Source of the DNA: Gnetum montanum
Taxonomy: Eukaryota; Streptophyta; Gnetopsida; Gnetales; Gnetaceae
NCBI GenBank assembly: GCA_015680685.1
Contig: MNCI01030429.1
Location: forward strand, 3,353-54,560
DNA length: 51,208 bases
Direction of reading: 5' to 3'
The position numbers were made by a program, and so were the translations under genes. Below are positions 10,569-22,203 of this stretch, one piece after another; the stretch's first letter is position 1, and the number at the start of each line of letters is the position of its first letter. Below the pieces are notes generated by a model. That model was not told the DNA's origin, searched no databases, and was given only the letters and a program-made list of their open reading frames with translations.

Positions 10569-11326
10569 TGATGCGTAGTGAGCACACTAGTCTCTAGAAA
10601 TGCAAGGGTATGGTTAAGTGCAACTAAGGCATATGATTTTTATCATTTTTATGTTTTGTGTTTTAAGTTGCCTAAGGGTAGAGAATAATGAATAAGATAA
10701 AATAAAATAATTGAATTGCTAATTTAATCTAATTGGCTACACCTAACTAATCCTAACATAAACATCTGTTCTCAGTTGCCATACACATTGTGAACACGTT
10801 TAATGTTATTGGGTTACTAAACGTTAAAAAATACTGGGATTACCAAGCAACAAGTGCATGCTCAAAGTGATCGTACTAATGTGCTTAATTAATCACTATT
10901 TAATCTAGCTTAATTTAGCCCAATTAACTATTTAATTACTTAAAGCATTAAAGAAAATTGCATCAAACTTTAAATGCATAAATAAATAATTAATCTATTT
11001 TAGAGGGCTACAACATTTATCAAAAAGCTTGTCTTTATTGCTGTACACATTGCTATACTTGGGTACAATAGCGCTCGAATAAAGATTCGTACACTCTTGA
11101 ATCCTACTACAAGCACTTAGAGAAAAATATTCTAACTTTCAAATGACAAAACTGCAAGAGCTCCACTATAACTATGATAAGATATGCCATAAAAACAACA
11201 GGTGAGCACGTATTTATAGGCAAATATATCCACTACATCAATGGGGCCACATCAACGCATCAAATAATGCATCAATGGGGCCTGGTCGATGAGGCCTAGT
11301 CGACACATTTTATTTACAATTCATCA
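10569..11326 (-). repeat. 3' LTR of M2
   Basis: About 758 bp, compared with 885 bp for the 5' LTR. It lacks parts of U5 present in the other LTR (the segment matching 7095-7235 is mostly deleted). Read on the minus strand it starts TGATGAATTG and carries U3 repeats at about 11225-11305. A TATA box reads TATAAAT at 11218-11212, and the LTR ends in CGCATCA. Confidence 0.9.
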
Positions 11327-11357
11327 TACCACCATGACTGAATGAAAACTTGTCCTC
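11327..11357 (-). promoter_or_regulatory. Conserved 31-bp pre-LTR block (polypurine-tract position), M2
   Basis: On the minus strand it starts GAGGACAAGTTTTCATTCAG and continues TCATGGTGGTA directly to the LTR start TGATGA. P1 (35851-35881) and P2 (49743-49773) have the same 31-bp block with few changes. It sits where the plus-strand primer (polypurine tract) should be, but it is not a classical long purine run. Confidence 0.65.
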
Positions 11358-11558
11358 TAGTTCTTTACAAATTTGGGAAGGTATGGAATTATTGATTGAT
11401 GAGAGACATAAAAAAACATAAACAAACACAAAGTGCCCAAGTGTACAGATATACAATCGTTACAAAAAATTTCTAGTGTTCATGACTACAAAATTGAATA
11501 CTAGGACAAAAATTGACAAACACAATCCCTTTTGATGGCATGAAAATAATGAAAAAGA

Positions 11559-14362
11559 TTAAATGGTTCTAGGTGATGGAGACTCTTGAGGTTTCGAAAG
11601 ACCTTCTCCTACTTTAGGCACATGTGGTGGTTGAGGTTATTGTGGGTGTCCCACTATGGTTGCAACTTCCAGTGGAAGATGGAAAGCATTCGACAATGCT
11701 TTCATGTTCTCCTCTTTACTCTTGGGGTTGTGCATGATCCACACAACTTCACCAATGTGGGTCACATCCTAAGGATAGCGCATTGTTGGGAATAACTCCT
11801 TGACATTAATGAATTACAAATTGTTTGCATTTGATGTTGAACGCCCTAATTACATTTTGCAATTGTGGGTAATCATTCATTCTTTTGGCTAGGTTCTTAA
11901 CAATTGATCTTTGATTAATAAATATTTTCTTGAGAACTTTGAGTTTAGTATTTGCAGTCTTAAGATTTTTCTTGGTTTCCTTGACTCTACCTTGTGCAGC
12001 AAGTATGAGGTGGCCACTTGCTTCTCTAACTTTGACCACGATCATCTCGCAGCCAACATTACAAAGTTTGCATATCATAGCCTGGTGAGCTCCATGTATT
12101 TTATCATTTCTTCAATCTACAACTCCTTCATGCGAATCTCTGGTTTGTTGTAGGTATCTATCCCATCAATGATAAGCCACTACACCTCTTTTCCTTGTTG
12201 GAGTTGTTGAAAGGTCTCATAAACTTCTTTTTGTAGGACAACTTGATCTTTGTAGTGGTTCTTGAATCTTTCAAATTTGAGAGCCTCATTCTTCCAGGTG
12301 GCAAAGTCAATCATAGATTTTTGGTGTAAGGCACAGGCTTGCTCCATAAAAGGATTTTTATTTTCAAGTTGTTAATCTCCTAAGCTTAGTGTTTACCCTG
12401 GCTAGCTACTCCTACTATTGATGGATGAATTCTTGCATCTACTATTTCTACACATCAACATTCTATAGGTGATGATTCTCTATGGTTAGCATCTCATTCT
12501 CTAGGCATGTCTGGACCAAGTCCTTCTAAACTAAATATGGCTTAGCCTTGGCCATGAATTGGTCAACGATGGTCATCACCATCCCCACCTCAACCTATTT
12601 TAGTCTATCTTGAAGTTGTTGAAAAGCTTCATCTCTTATTAATGCAAGGTTAAGCAACATAGGGTCAACAAGATGGGCTCTTAATTCAGCAACCTCCAAG
12701 GCCAAGTGTTGGTTTTGTGCTTGAGCTATTTTGAGTTGCCCTTTTAAAATGATGCATTTGCCCTTTGCTTCAAGTAGCTCTAACTAGGTTGTGGTGATGT
12801 TATTTGGAAAATCAAAGATATTCAAAATCGATTGCCTAGTTTCCACTAGTCAGTCCAACAACTCCTCCTGCTCGGCTACACTCAATTGGTTGCTAATAGT
12901 TCCTATGGACATTTGCACATCTTCAAGTGTAGAAATGTCTAGTATAAACACCATAGGTGCATTTAGTACTTCCGTGATCTGATCAACAACCATTTCTATT
13001 GTGGTACCATGTCCTTGGTGCTACATCACCAAGATAGTTGCCTCCTCTCCCTCCTCAAAGCTCATAAAAAAGGTAACGGCATTCCCAGAGATTTCTAAGA
13101 ATTTCTATTATTACAAGAGAGACACCATTACCTCTTGGGCACTAGGATTTGACCTTGTGGGTAGTTGCATTCTTTGGGCTAAGAATATTGGCCCACCTCC
13201 CTCCATTTGACTGATTGTTCAAGCCACTTCATTAAGGTGACTCATTATAGGATGATACACAGATGGATCCCCTCTACTTGTTCCTACTTGTTCCTCCTAC
13301 TCATGCAAGAGCTGATTTTGAATTTTACATAGGTGCTTAATGGCTATGTAGGCCTCTAGTGTTGTTTCCTAAATGGGTGGTGGAGGTGGCAATTGTTGCT
13401 CCTCTTCTTTGAACATGGAAGGGAACTTGCCTTTCATCATTTCAGACCATGAGGCAATGGAAGTATGCCTAATTATGTCATCTACATAGCAAACTATCCT
13501 TGCCCTTTTATAGAGTTTTTTGATAACTCATGGAAAGGGTAGGGTTTTCATTCCATGTTCATTTTCCTTGAAGTTCTTTTTTATTTTCAGTAGATTAGCT
13601 ATGGAAGATTTACATGGAATTTACCGCTTAAAGCGATACATGCATAGGTGGAGAAAGTAGTCACCTTGTTAGGCCTTACAATCAAATTAAGGTAATAAGC
13701 TGCTATCTTAAAGTATATGTGCTTCACCAGTGTGAGTGCACAAAACTCCTTGTGATCAATCCCATAACACCATTGGGTCCACTCCCTTTTTGCCTGTACA
13801 TTAGCTTACATAGAGATCTCTGCCAAATGGGTTCCAAAATCAAGTAGATCAAGAGCTTTCACAATAGTTTCCATTAAGTAGGACACCTAAATGTCCTTGA
13901 TTCTCACAATGGTTCCTGCCATTCTACTATTCTAGAAGAGACATGTCTCTCCCATGTACCACTCCCTATTGGAAGTGATGATTGGCCACATGGGAGAGTT
14001 TTGCAACTACATCTTAACTTTTGGTGGAGCATGTTCTAAGAATGGTCCAAAGTTTAGTTCTTGGAGAATTGAGTGTCAGACATCATGTGGCTTGATTGTA
14101 TCAAGGCAACCTTGTATTAATGTGACCTTAAATATTGGTATTGGCCATAGTGCCTTTCCTCTTTGAGATTTTTCTATTGTAGCCTTTTCTTTAGGAATCT
14201 GTCAAATAGATTCCACTTTAGGCTCCTTTTGAAGAGGTCTTGTTGCATGAGTTTCTATTGCTTACTCTTGGGCTTGTTCCTACTATTCCTTTCTAGCTCT
14301 AGGTCATTTGTTCTTTTATTGGGATGATCCTCCTTCCTACAGCTGTTTTGGTTTGATGCCAT
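11559..14362 (-). pseudogene. ORF3: extra sense ORF downstream of pol (M2)
   Basis: I do not recognise this protein. It begins on the minus strand with ATG directly after a conserved splice acceptor (MASNQNSCRK) and ends with a TAA near a Pro-rich tail (PQPPHVPKVGEG). That is about 930 codons, now broken by stops and indels. The middle contains long Lys/Glu/Gln/Leu-rich helical stretches likely to form coiled coils, such as a surviving 90-codon segment (12078-11806) with KVKETKKNLKTANTKLKVL-like composition. The same order of segments is seen in P1 (33059-35651). It is on the element's sense strand between the T-rich spacer and the 3' LTR. No transmembrane segment was found. It may be an accessory or captured gene. 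Confidence 0.7.
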
Positions 14363-14672
14363 CTATGATCACAACATGATCAAGGGTTAGCATTTAATGT
14401 GTAACTTGAAATAATTGGGATACCTTATCTCTTTGGAAAAGTTGGCTAAGTTGTGATCATGGTTGATTTGATCATTTCAATTATTATTTTATTCTTATTT
14501 AAATATTAATAATTAAATTTAGGTTTATTGGAGTTTGTTGCAAGTGTTAAAGTCTCAAAAATTAATGGTTTAATATAATTCTATTCATTAACCTTTTGAA
14601 GGAGTTAGAAAAATTGTGAAAAATTTTCATTAAAAACCTTAAGGTTTTTGGCCCCCACAACTAAGAGCTTAC
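14363..14672 (-). other. Conserved GT-AG intron before ORF3 (M2)
   Basis: On the minus strand an exon end GAG joins GTAAGCTCTT at 14672. The acceptor is TTGTGATCATAG at 14363, immediately followed by the ORF3 ATG. A branch-point-like ATGCTAACC lies about 30 bases before the acceptor. The same donor, branch sequence and acceptor occur in P1 (32757-33058) and P2 (49117-49408), giving 310, 302 and 292 bp. Splicing is inferred. Confidence 0.68.
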
Positions 14673-14754
14673 CTCTAGTAGCTACAAGATCAAAGAATTG
14701 CGAAAACTCCCATCTCATTTTGAAGCAAATGAAAAAAATTTCAAAGTGTTGGGT

Positions 14755-14825
14755 GGCATTTATAGAATTTTTAAGCTACATTGATAAGGCCTAGTCGATG
14801 TGGCTATTGACCACCATTGACTTTG
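14755..14825 (-). promoter_or_regulatory. Candidate internal promoter for ORF3 (M2)
   Basis: On the minus strand, repeats of about 14 bp (GTCAATAGCCAC, ATCGACTAGGCCTT, ATCAATGTAGC) precede TTCTATAAATGCC. The LTR U3 has the same type of repeats, including the same TCGACTAGGCCT word, before CCTATAAAT. The TATA lies about 90 bp before the intron donor and ~400 bp before the ORF3 ATG. P1 has a similar array. Confidence 0.55.
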
Positions 14826-16059
14826 TAAAAAGTAATAAAAAATAAAGAGTTTTAGCATGAAATGAGGGTTAAATGGAAGCCCAAAAAGCCATGAACATGA
14901 TGAAAGTATTAGAGGAGGGTTCTGAAGTTTCAAAAATTAAGAAATGATTGGAGAATGAGATTTTATGGAGAAAAATGCCTTAAGGAGTGCATAGTTGGAT
15001 GCATGATGGAGTGCATGAAAGATTTGATTGCAACAACATCTAAGGATAAAGAACTTAAGTAACCAAATCATGAGATATGCAAGTGGGTCCTTCCCATAGT
15101 AGAACCTGCCCTTGTTTCCCTTGTAGAACCTCAACTAAGGAGTTTGTAAGCCCCATAGTTGATTAATGGTTATGAAAAGTTATGGACCAAACCTGGAAAA
15201 TCTATTTAGGAATTTCAACACATCAAACTAAGACATTGGATGAAAACATGGATAACTAGTAGTGAGATGAGCTATGAAAGCATTAATGTATGATAGAGAG
15301 AGTGGAATGAAGTTCCTAGTCTTGTTCAGATGAAGACCTCTGTGGAAATCATGGTTAAGTGACCTGATAGAGTCCATCCTTAGTCTAGACCAGAACCAAT
15401 CACGTTCAGTGACTTTGCATCACCACTTTAAGACTAATCCACCTCCTTGATATACAAGAATGCTCCCATCGATAACCACTATTCCTTATTTGAGAAGAAA
15501 AGAGAGGCAAGAAGTGAGAAAGGACATTAGTTAGAGGGGACCTTCAGGCATGGGTAATGTGTCTTTCTAGTCCCATAACCAATGCTTGTAGCTTGTTTAT
15601 TTTTTCTAAGGGGTGTGCTTTAAATTTTGATCATGTTTTTCTTTTTTTAATTTTTTGAAATTTTTGGATGGAAACCATATCATGCAAAGACTTATTCAAC
15701 TTCCTATTATTGGTTGACATGAAATGGTAAGAAATCCATAAAAAAAACACTTGTAGTCAAGATGGTACAAGGTACAAAGAGCTTTAAATCCTCTTGAAGT
15801 TACACCCTTTCCAAATCTTTTAATCCTTTCCAAGTCTAGAAACTACCAACGTCACAAGTTTGTTAAGGTTTTATTAATGAAAAGGGACCTCATGTTTCCA
15901 AAACAAGGAAAACCATAGAGTTTGTGGATGGGTGGGTAATGTGGACTCACTTCTTGTTCCATGAAAAAGAAACTTTGTCTTAGTTATTAGTCATCAAAAT
16001 TCAAAAATAGAAACTAGAAATTAGTAATGAAATACATTAAGTACAAACCACCATTAGAA
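14826..16059 (-). other. 3' spacer of M2
   Basis: Non-coding family sequence between the T-rich tract and the internal promoter. It is collinear with M1 (1-620), P1 (31250-32500) and P2 (47800-48900). I see no convincing coding signal. Confidence 0.6.
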
Positions 16060-16310
16060 AATAGCTACAATGTCCCTGTGTCTTATTGGTAATAAAGAAC
16101 TTTTATTATAAAACAAGAAAAATTCAAACCAAAATAAAGGAAAATATAAAATAAATTGTAGAAAAATAAAACATATTAATGATGTTGTAAAAAAAAATTG
16201 AGAAAAATTAATAAAGTAAAAAAAAAAGGGTGTAAGATAAAGAAGGTGTAAAACAAAAAGTTGTAAAAATAACAAAGTGTAAAACAAAAATGTGAAAAAC
16301 AAAAATGATG
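16060..16310 (-). repeat. T-rich tract of the 3' spacer (M2)
   Basis: Sense-strand TTTGTTTTACAC-type words, as in M1. The Phe-rich reading frames here are by-products of base composition. Confidence 0.7.
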
Positions 16311-16689
16311 AAAAACTAAGGTGCCATTATAATGGTTAGCATGGATGGCCATCTCCCCCAAGACTAATTTGTAAGGAGGAGATCCAAAAAATTAAGCATG
16401 GTTATCCATTTGATAGGGCATTTGTTGCATTAGCTTACTTAGGTTTGTGGAAAGGTTTTACTTGTTGCATGTTGAGTAGTTGCTTTTTGTTTAGGCTCTT
16501 AGGTTTGTGGATTAACATGAACCTAGAAGGAAAGGTTTCATAGATAATATAAGGCCCCTTCTAGAACATTTAGGACTTTGTCCTTTGAGGTATGTGTGTG
16601 GGGTTTTAGTAGAGGGCCTTATTTTCAAGTTTAAATTTTACTTTCCATATTCTAAGGTCATGACATTTTTTGTTGAATGCCCTGTGCAC

Positions 16690-17500
16690 TTTGTTCAAGG
16701 ATAGAGATACCAATCAATTTTCATCTAGCACATTCAGGTTGATTAATCTTTCTTTTTGTGCTAGGCTAAGGTCAAGGTTCAAGTCACAGGTTGTTGAAAG
16801 TATACAAGGTTTAGACTAGATAGGTAGAGTTGGTACTTTTTCATACACTAGCTTATAGGGAGAGTAACCTATAGGAAGTTTTCATGTTGAGCGATATGCC
16901 TAGAGGGCATCATTTAGTTTTGTGCTCTAGTCTCTCTTATATTTTNCAATAGTTACTAATAGGGAGATCATGAAGATCCTAATAAGAACTATNATTTCTT
17001 GACCATTGGCTTAGGGGTGGTATGGTGTTTTTAATATGTTCAACCTCCAAGCATTGTATAAGCTTATGTAAGGTAGTGCCTATAAAATGGGTTCTATTGT
17101 CAAAAATTAGTGCATGTGGCACCTCAAACCTATTTACAACATTTTGTTGTACAAAATGCATAATAGTAGATGATGTATAGTTGATGATGGCTACTACTTC
17201 TATACATTTTGTGTAGTAATAAACAACAATGATTATGTACACCTTTTCATTTGACATGGGTGTGATGGGATCCATGAAGTCTATGCCCCATATGTTAAAG
17301 GATTTCAATGATTGGATCCATTATTGAGGTTCCTTCATTCAAGCAGTCATCCCACCATCTCGTTGACAATGTTTACAAGAGCAGACACATTGGTGGACAT
17401 CCCTAGAGATGGTTGGACAATAATACTCTACCATTAGGATCTTAATGCATATGTATCTCCCAGCATAGTGGCCCCCACAAGGATCCTCATGAGCATCCTA
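16690..17500 (-). pseudogene. pol: Integrase domain (M2 pol)
   Basis: A 109-codon open stretch (17308-16979) on the minus strand carries NIWGIDFMDPITPMSNEK, YYYTKCIEVVAI and FDNRTHFIGTT, matching M1 integrase. The first catalytic region reads VVYYYT where other copies have VVDYYT, so this Asp is lost. The zinc-binding His and Cys part is upstream near 17,490-17,350. Downstream, a 46-bp patch between N characters at 16946 and 16993 is in reverse orientation relative to M1, probably an assembly error. No chromodomain was seen. Confidence 0.85.
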
Positions 17501-17699
17501 GAGAATGCATAGTTGATTAGCATCAAGTACACATCAATGAACTAGGTCATCAACACACACCTTGCTAAGGTGTTCGTTGATTTTCATGAAGCATTTTGCT
17601 TGATGAAGAAACTACTGTTTCTTCCTATAGTCTAGATCTTGTGGCATCTCTTAAGTAAAAATATAAGTGAGGATGCCATCATACCATCTTGTGGCATCT

Positions 17700-18300
17700 T
17701 CCTGTAGTCTAGATCTTGTGGTTCATCAGGAACTTGTTCATTTATTGCACCAGTAAAGAGGAGTTTATTAAGAAATTTATCAAAGAGTCGACTCTCCTCT
17801 TTGTTATCCCATCGTAATTGAGACAAGTTATCAGTGACCGCATTCTCAGTTTCCTTTCAATCTACCATTGTAAGATCAAACTCCTACAATATTACTAGCC
17901 ATTGTATGATATGAGGGCTCATCGTTGGCTTGTTTATAAGGAAGCAAAGGGAACTATGGTCAATGTGCATAAACACGTGTTCATAAGGAAGCAAATGGCA
18001 CATAGTGCTTAAACTTCTCTAGAGCATACATCATGATCATTAGTTATTTCTTTGCTTTGATGTAAGTTAGTTGTGCACCTATAATGCTTTGACTTGTGTA
18101 GTGGATGTAATATGAACATTTTGTATTGTCCAATTACATAAGCATAGCTCCTAAGGAATAATTTGATGCATTTGTCATTATATGAAATGGTATGGGCTAG
18201 TCAAGTGCTTGTAAAATTGGAGTCTCTATGAGCTTTTTCTTGAGGCTTTGGAATGCATTTTTGCATTCCTTAGTCTAGATGAATGGTTCATATTTCTTTA
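17700..18300 (-). pseudogene. pol: RNase H domain and linker (M2 pol)
   Basis: Minus-strand translation matches M1, with NASNYSLGAMLM-like and EKFKHYV-like segments followed by the linker QLRWDNKEESRLFDKFLNKL (within 17826-17632). It carries two short templated-looking insertions relative to M1 near 17690-17725 and 17975-18000, each a copy of nearby sequence. Stops and the altered first Asp make it inactive. Confidence 0.75.
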
Positions 18301-18329
18301 TAAGTTCAACCAACAATTTTGTGATCTTA

Positions 18330-19060
18330 GAGAAATTATCTATAAAATGCCACTAGTAGCCACTATGTCCAAGGAATGATTGGACATCTTTAACGATTTC
18401 TAGTTGGCTAGTTGTTCTTTGGATGACCCTTATCTTTTCAGCATCCACCTCAATCCCTACCTAATAAATTCTATGTCCTAATACAATTTCCTCTTAGACC
18501 ATTAGATGGATCTTTTGCCAATTGAGCCAAAGATTTATATTTACAAAAATTTTAAGAACTTACTCAAGATATTCCAAGGCTTTCTCAAATGTGGTGCCAT
18601 AGGTGGAGAAATAATCCATAAAGACTTCCACCTTGTAATCAATTTGTTGCTAAAAGATGTTCAAGACCAAGTGTTGGAATGTTGCAAGAGCATTTCATAG
18701 ATCAAAAGGCATCTTTTGATATGCAAAAGTTCCCTAGGGACTTGTGAATGTTGTTTTGGCTTGATCCTTTGGTCCGATCTAGATTTGGTTATAGCCACTA
18801 TAACCATCCAGAAAGCTATAATAGCAATGCCTAGGTATAGTATCCAACACTTGATTCGCAAATAGCAATGGAAAGTGATCTTTGAATATTTCCATATTCA
18901 ATAGCCAAAATTTAATGTAGATCCACCACTTTTCACCTTTCTTTGGCATAATCGTAAGTGGGCTAACCGACTCACTATCCACAATGGAATAGATAAACCT
19001 CGACTTGAGGAGTTGTTTGATTTCCTCTTTGAAACTCTATTTTAATTTGGGGTTTAATTG
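18330..19060 (-). pseudogene. pol: Reverse transcriptase domain (M2 pol)
   Basis: The minus strand carries SVSPLTIMPKKGEKWW, FLDGYSGYNQI (first catalytic Asp kept) and the active-site loop, here FMDYF instead of FMDDF (about 18609-18623). One catalytic Asp is therefore replaced by Tyr. Upstream and downstream segments match M1 RT closely. Stops break the frame at several points. It lies between the protease and RNase H parts of the same decayed pol. Confidence 0.9.
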
Positions 19061-19639
19061 TTATTGTGGTTTCCTCTTTGGCTTCATGGCTAGATCAGTG
19101 CAAATATGATGCTGGCATATCCTAGAGTCAATTCCTATGAGTTTAGGATATGACCAAGCAAAGGTTGTTATCCATTTGTTGACCACCCTCAACAAAATTT
19201 ATTTCTATTCAAGAGAAAGATTGGCATTAATGATTACTAGCTTGTCATTTTTCAAAAATGCATACTCCATGTTAGTAGGTAGAGTTTTTAACTCTAAGGG
19301 ATCTTGTTTAAAATTTTCAAGGATATTCAAATTTCCCAAATAGGTATCATCATTTGCATCATCAGAGGATTGATGATGAACTTACTCTAGTTTATCCATA
19401 CTTTCGACATAGGGACATGTTAGGCTATCACCAGGTTTCATGCAAAGTGTGCTTCTTCTAGGATCAACTATCAACCATTGAGTATGCTCCTATTTTGTGG
19501 CTACTATAAATAGACACCTTTGAATATATGCCTTATTTGCATACTTTTTGCATGCAAAAATGGATGCTCTGCTCATGGACTAGAGTTTCTACACATTGTT
19601 GCACCTTATATTACTATACATGATGCATGGAACTCATTT

Positions 19640-20010
19640 CTTCTCAATCTTTCTAAATGTATTTTCCTTGAAAATTTCTAAGGAAAAATCTCTAATGCTC
19701 ATTCGTGCATCAATAGTGCTTAACCAAGCCCTTTCCATAATGATAGTGAAGTCCCCCTTGTAGTTCTTAACTTTGATGACTAAGAAATTGGCAGGATAAA
19801 GCCACCCATAGATAATGGTCACAATATCTTCTACTAGTCCCAATGGAATAGTGAGGGACTAGTTTGCTAATTCTAAATGGATGTTGCTCTTCTTGTGAAG
19901 AGGTAGGTTCCAAGTGTTGTACATTTTGCGAGAAATCAGATTAAATATAGAACCTTAGTGAAGAAGAGCCATGCATGGATCATTCCTAGCAATCTAAAAA
20001 TAGATGAGAA
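19640..20010 (-). pseudogene. pol: Aspartic protease (M2 pol)
   Basis: A 69-codon open stretch (19843-19634) contains GLVEDIVTIIYGWLYPANFL, then VIKVKNYKGDF and IIMERAWLSTIDAR, collinear with the protease regions of M1, P1 and P2. As in M1, the active-site triplet is lost, reading His-stop-Gly. Confidence 0.75.
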
Positions 20011-20147
20011 GACTTTCAAGATTAGATCTTTTCCTAGGAAGGTTGCCAACCTTGATCCAATTAAATACAATGTGGGTTAACATAACTATGTAGATCTTGG
20101 GAGGGGTTTGGTTTGAAGGGATTTGAAAAGGAATGGATGTAGAGGAN

Positions 20148-22050
20148 GCATGACTAGAAGAGTCACACAGAGACATTAGTTGCTGAATATAATACCCATA
20201 TGGATTTGGCTGCGTATAAGGGTATTGCTGCCTTGGTGGTTGCATCACTCATGACTATGGATGTACTATTGATACTATTCATATAGTCATGGTGGAACTC
20301 CACTCTCTATTATTGTTGGTAGAACTGCCTTGGGTTGCTTTGAGGATAAGGCAACCTTCTAGGTGCTTACCTTCGTGCTAGTCTAGGATTTAGAGCATAT
20401 ACCCCAAATTCATATAAGTGTGACACAATAGGGAAACATCCGTTGGGATGTTCATATTGGCAAATGTCACACTCACCATCATCATTTAATTTTAACTTCA
20501 TAACCTCTTCTACTACTACAGCCTTATCCTTATCTTTTTGGTAGATAATTTAAGCTTCTTTCCTTCTCATGTGATCACAAACACTACTTTGTTCTTTGGA
20601 TTCTTGTACAATTTTTAGAGTAGTTTAAAATTTTCATCCAAATCTTCCCATATTTTTTCAACCTTAGCTAATATTCTAGATAGATTTTTGAATTGGTAAG
20701 GCTTTTTGTTGCATGACCTCATCAAGTGGGGCTTGCCCCTCACTATCACAGAATCAAACTTCCCTTTTTCTAATAGAAGGATCCCAATTATACTCCTTAG
20801 CACTTTCACATTTTCTCAAATCACCTTCTTTTTTTGCAACTTACTCAATTAGCACTTGAATCTGGTGGGCTCTTAGTTTTGATAGTCTCCCTTAGACATA
20901 GATCCTAAGAGTTCTCCTCATTTCTGATGAGAGCCCATCTATGATATGGTAAAGTTATTTTTGTTGAGAATAACCATGGCTAGGACATTTGTGTAAAAGG
21001 GAATAATACCTACTCATGGTGGCATCCAAGGGTTCATGTGTTCTTGTTTCTAGCCTTGGATTTGCCTTCATAGTTTTAACACTCTAGAGTATGTGTAATA
21101 CTTGTCATTAAACAGTTCTAGCATTGTACTCCATCAATAGATTGATTCTGATTCTAGAGATTAGTACTAGCTTTTTGCTTCCTTGATGAGTGTTTTGGGC
21201 TTGTGCTTTTGCTAATCATTTTCAATATTTTATAAGGCACAAGCATCATGAAAGGCTTGTAAATGCATTTGAGGATATGAGTTATATCCATCCTCAAATC
21301 TAGGGATATTGTTCATGTCTAGCCTCTACACTTGGCTATCCTTTACATGCCTAGTAGGAATTCTAACAACCTTTATGATGTTGAGCATATTCTGAGTGGT
21401 TAGTAAAGGTTCATCTTCATGATCTTGATGATTCCTATGATGTCCTTTGCCATTCATTCATTATTATGATTTTTGTGATTATGATTGTTGTTCCACCATC
21501 TATGGTTCTGCTTAGATTTGAAGGAGGAAGTTGAACTAAATGAAAAGGGTGAAAGGGAGGAGGAGTATCATCACCATGGTGTTCACCACTTCCCCTTTGT
21601 TTGCCATAGTTACAACCCTTAGACTGATCATCATTATGCTTGTCTAAGTTCCTGTTACGATTTCCTTTCTTAGAACTCCCATGACTATGGGGCTCACTAT
21701 TACGAGAACTCAGATTGTTGATCACTAATTTAAGATCTAGGTTTGGCTCCCCTTCACTATAGTGAAGAGGTGGAGAGTCTACATGTTGAGAACCCTTGAA
21801 AAGAGATTCCTCATTATCCTTTTGATCTAGCAAGAAAAAGGCATTAATGAACCATTTCCCCTTCATACATTCATGGCACTTTTGCTGTTGTTGATTGCAT
21901 TTGCATATGTTTCAATAGGATGATAGTCCTGGAAGTCATGATCTTTCACAACATACTTTCTGTGAAGCTTTTAGATGCCCAACCTTGTAAGGGTTTGGAG
22001 TAGCATCTTGGGAACACATTAGTCAGTTGGCAATACAACATTCCCCTCCA
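20148..22050 (-). pseudogene. gag: Gag region (M2)
   Basis: Minus-strand remains include a 143-codon stretch (21866-21435), MKGKWFINAFFLLDQKD followed by a Ser/Lys/Asn/His-rich linker (SSKKGNRNRNLDKH) and DDTPPPFHPFH, homologous to M1 gag. The zinc-knuckle region is near 20,490-20,430. At N 20147 about 300 bp present in M1 are missing, probably a bad join. Gag would form the capsid and bind genomic RNA. Stops and frameshifts disrupt it throughout. Confidence 0.78.
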
Positions 22051-22183
22051 TGTATTACCACCACATTTGTTCATTTGGATGGATGATGTAAGTAAAATTA
22101 AGTACAAAATCATTAGGATGAGTGTACATGACTCTACATTCTTATGGTACTATTGACTTAGAATTGTCTTGCCTTAGGATTCA

Positions 22184-22203
22184 ATCCTTAGCAATAGTGT
22201 TAA
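22184..22203 (-). other. Primer binding site (M2)
   Basis: Minus strand TTAACACTATTGCTAAGGAT next to the 5' LTR. Against the Asp-tRNA-type primer site, by eye every difference is a transition (C-to-T or G-to-A). Confidence 0.7.

Noticed and set aside
11586-12153. Plus-strand ORFs opposite M2 ORF3
   Set aside because: Antisense shadows; sense is minus strand by homology with P1 and element polarity.
16054-16361. Two overlapping Phe-rich ORFs in M2
   Set aside because: Same T-rich tract as in M1; two different frames give the same kind of peptide.
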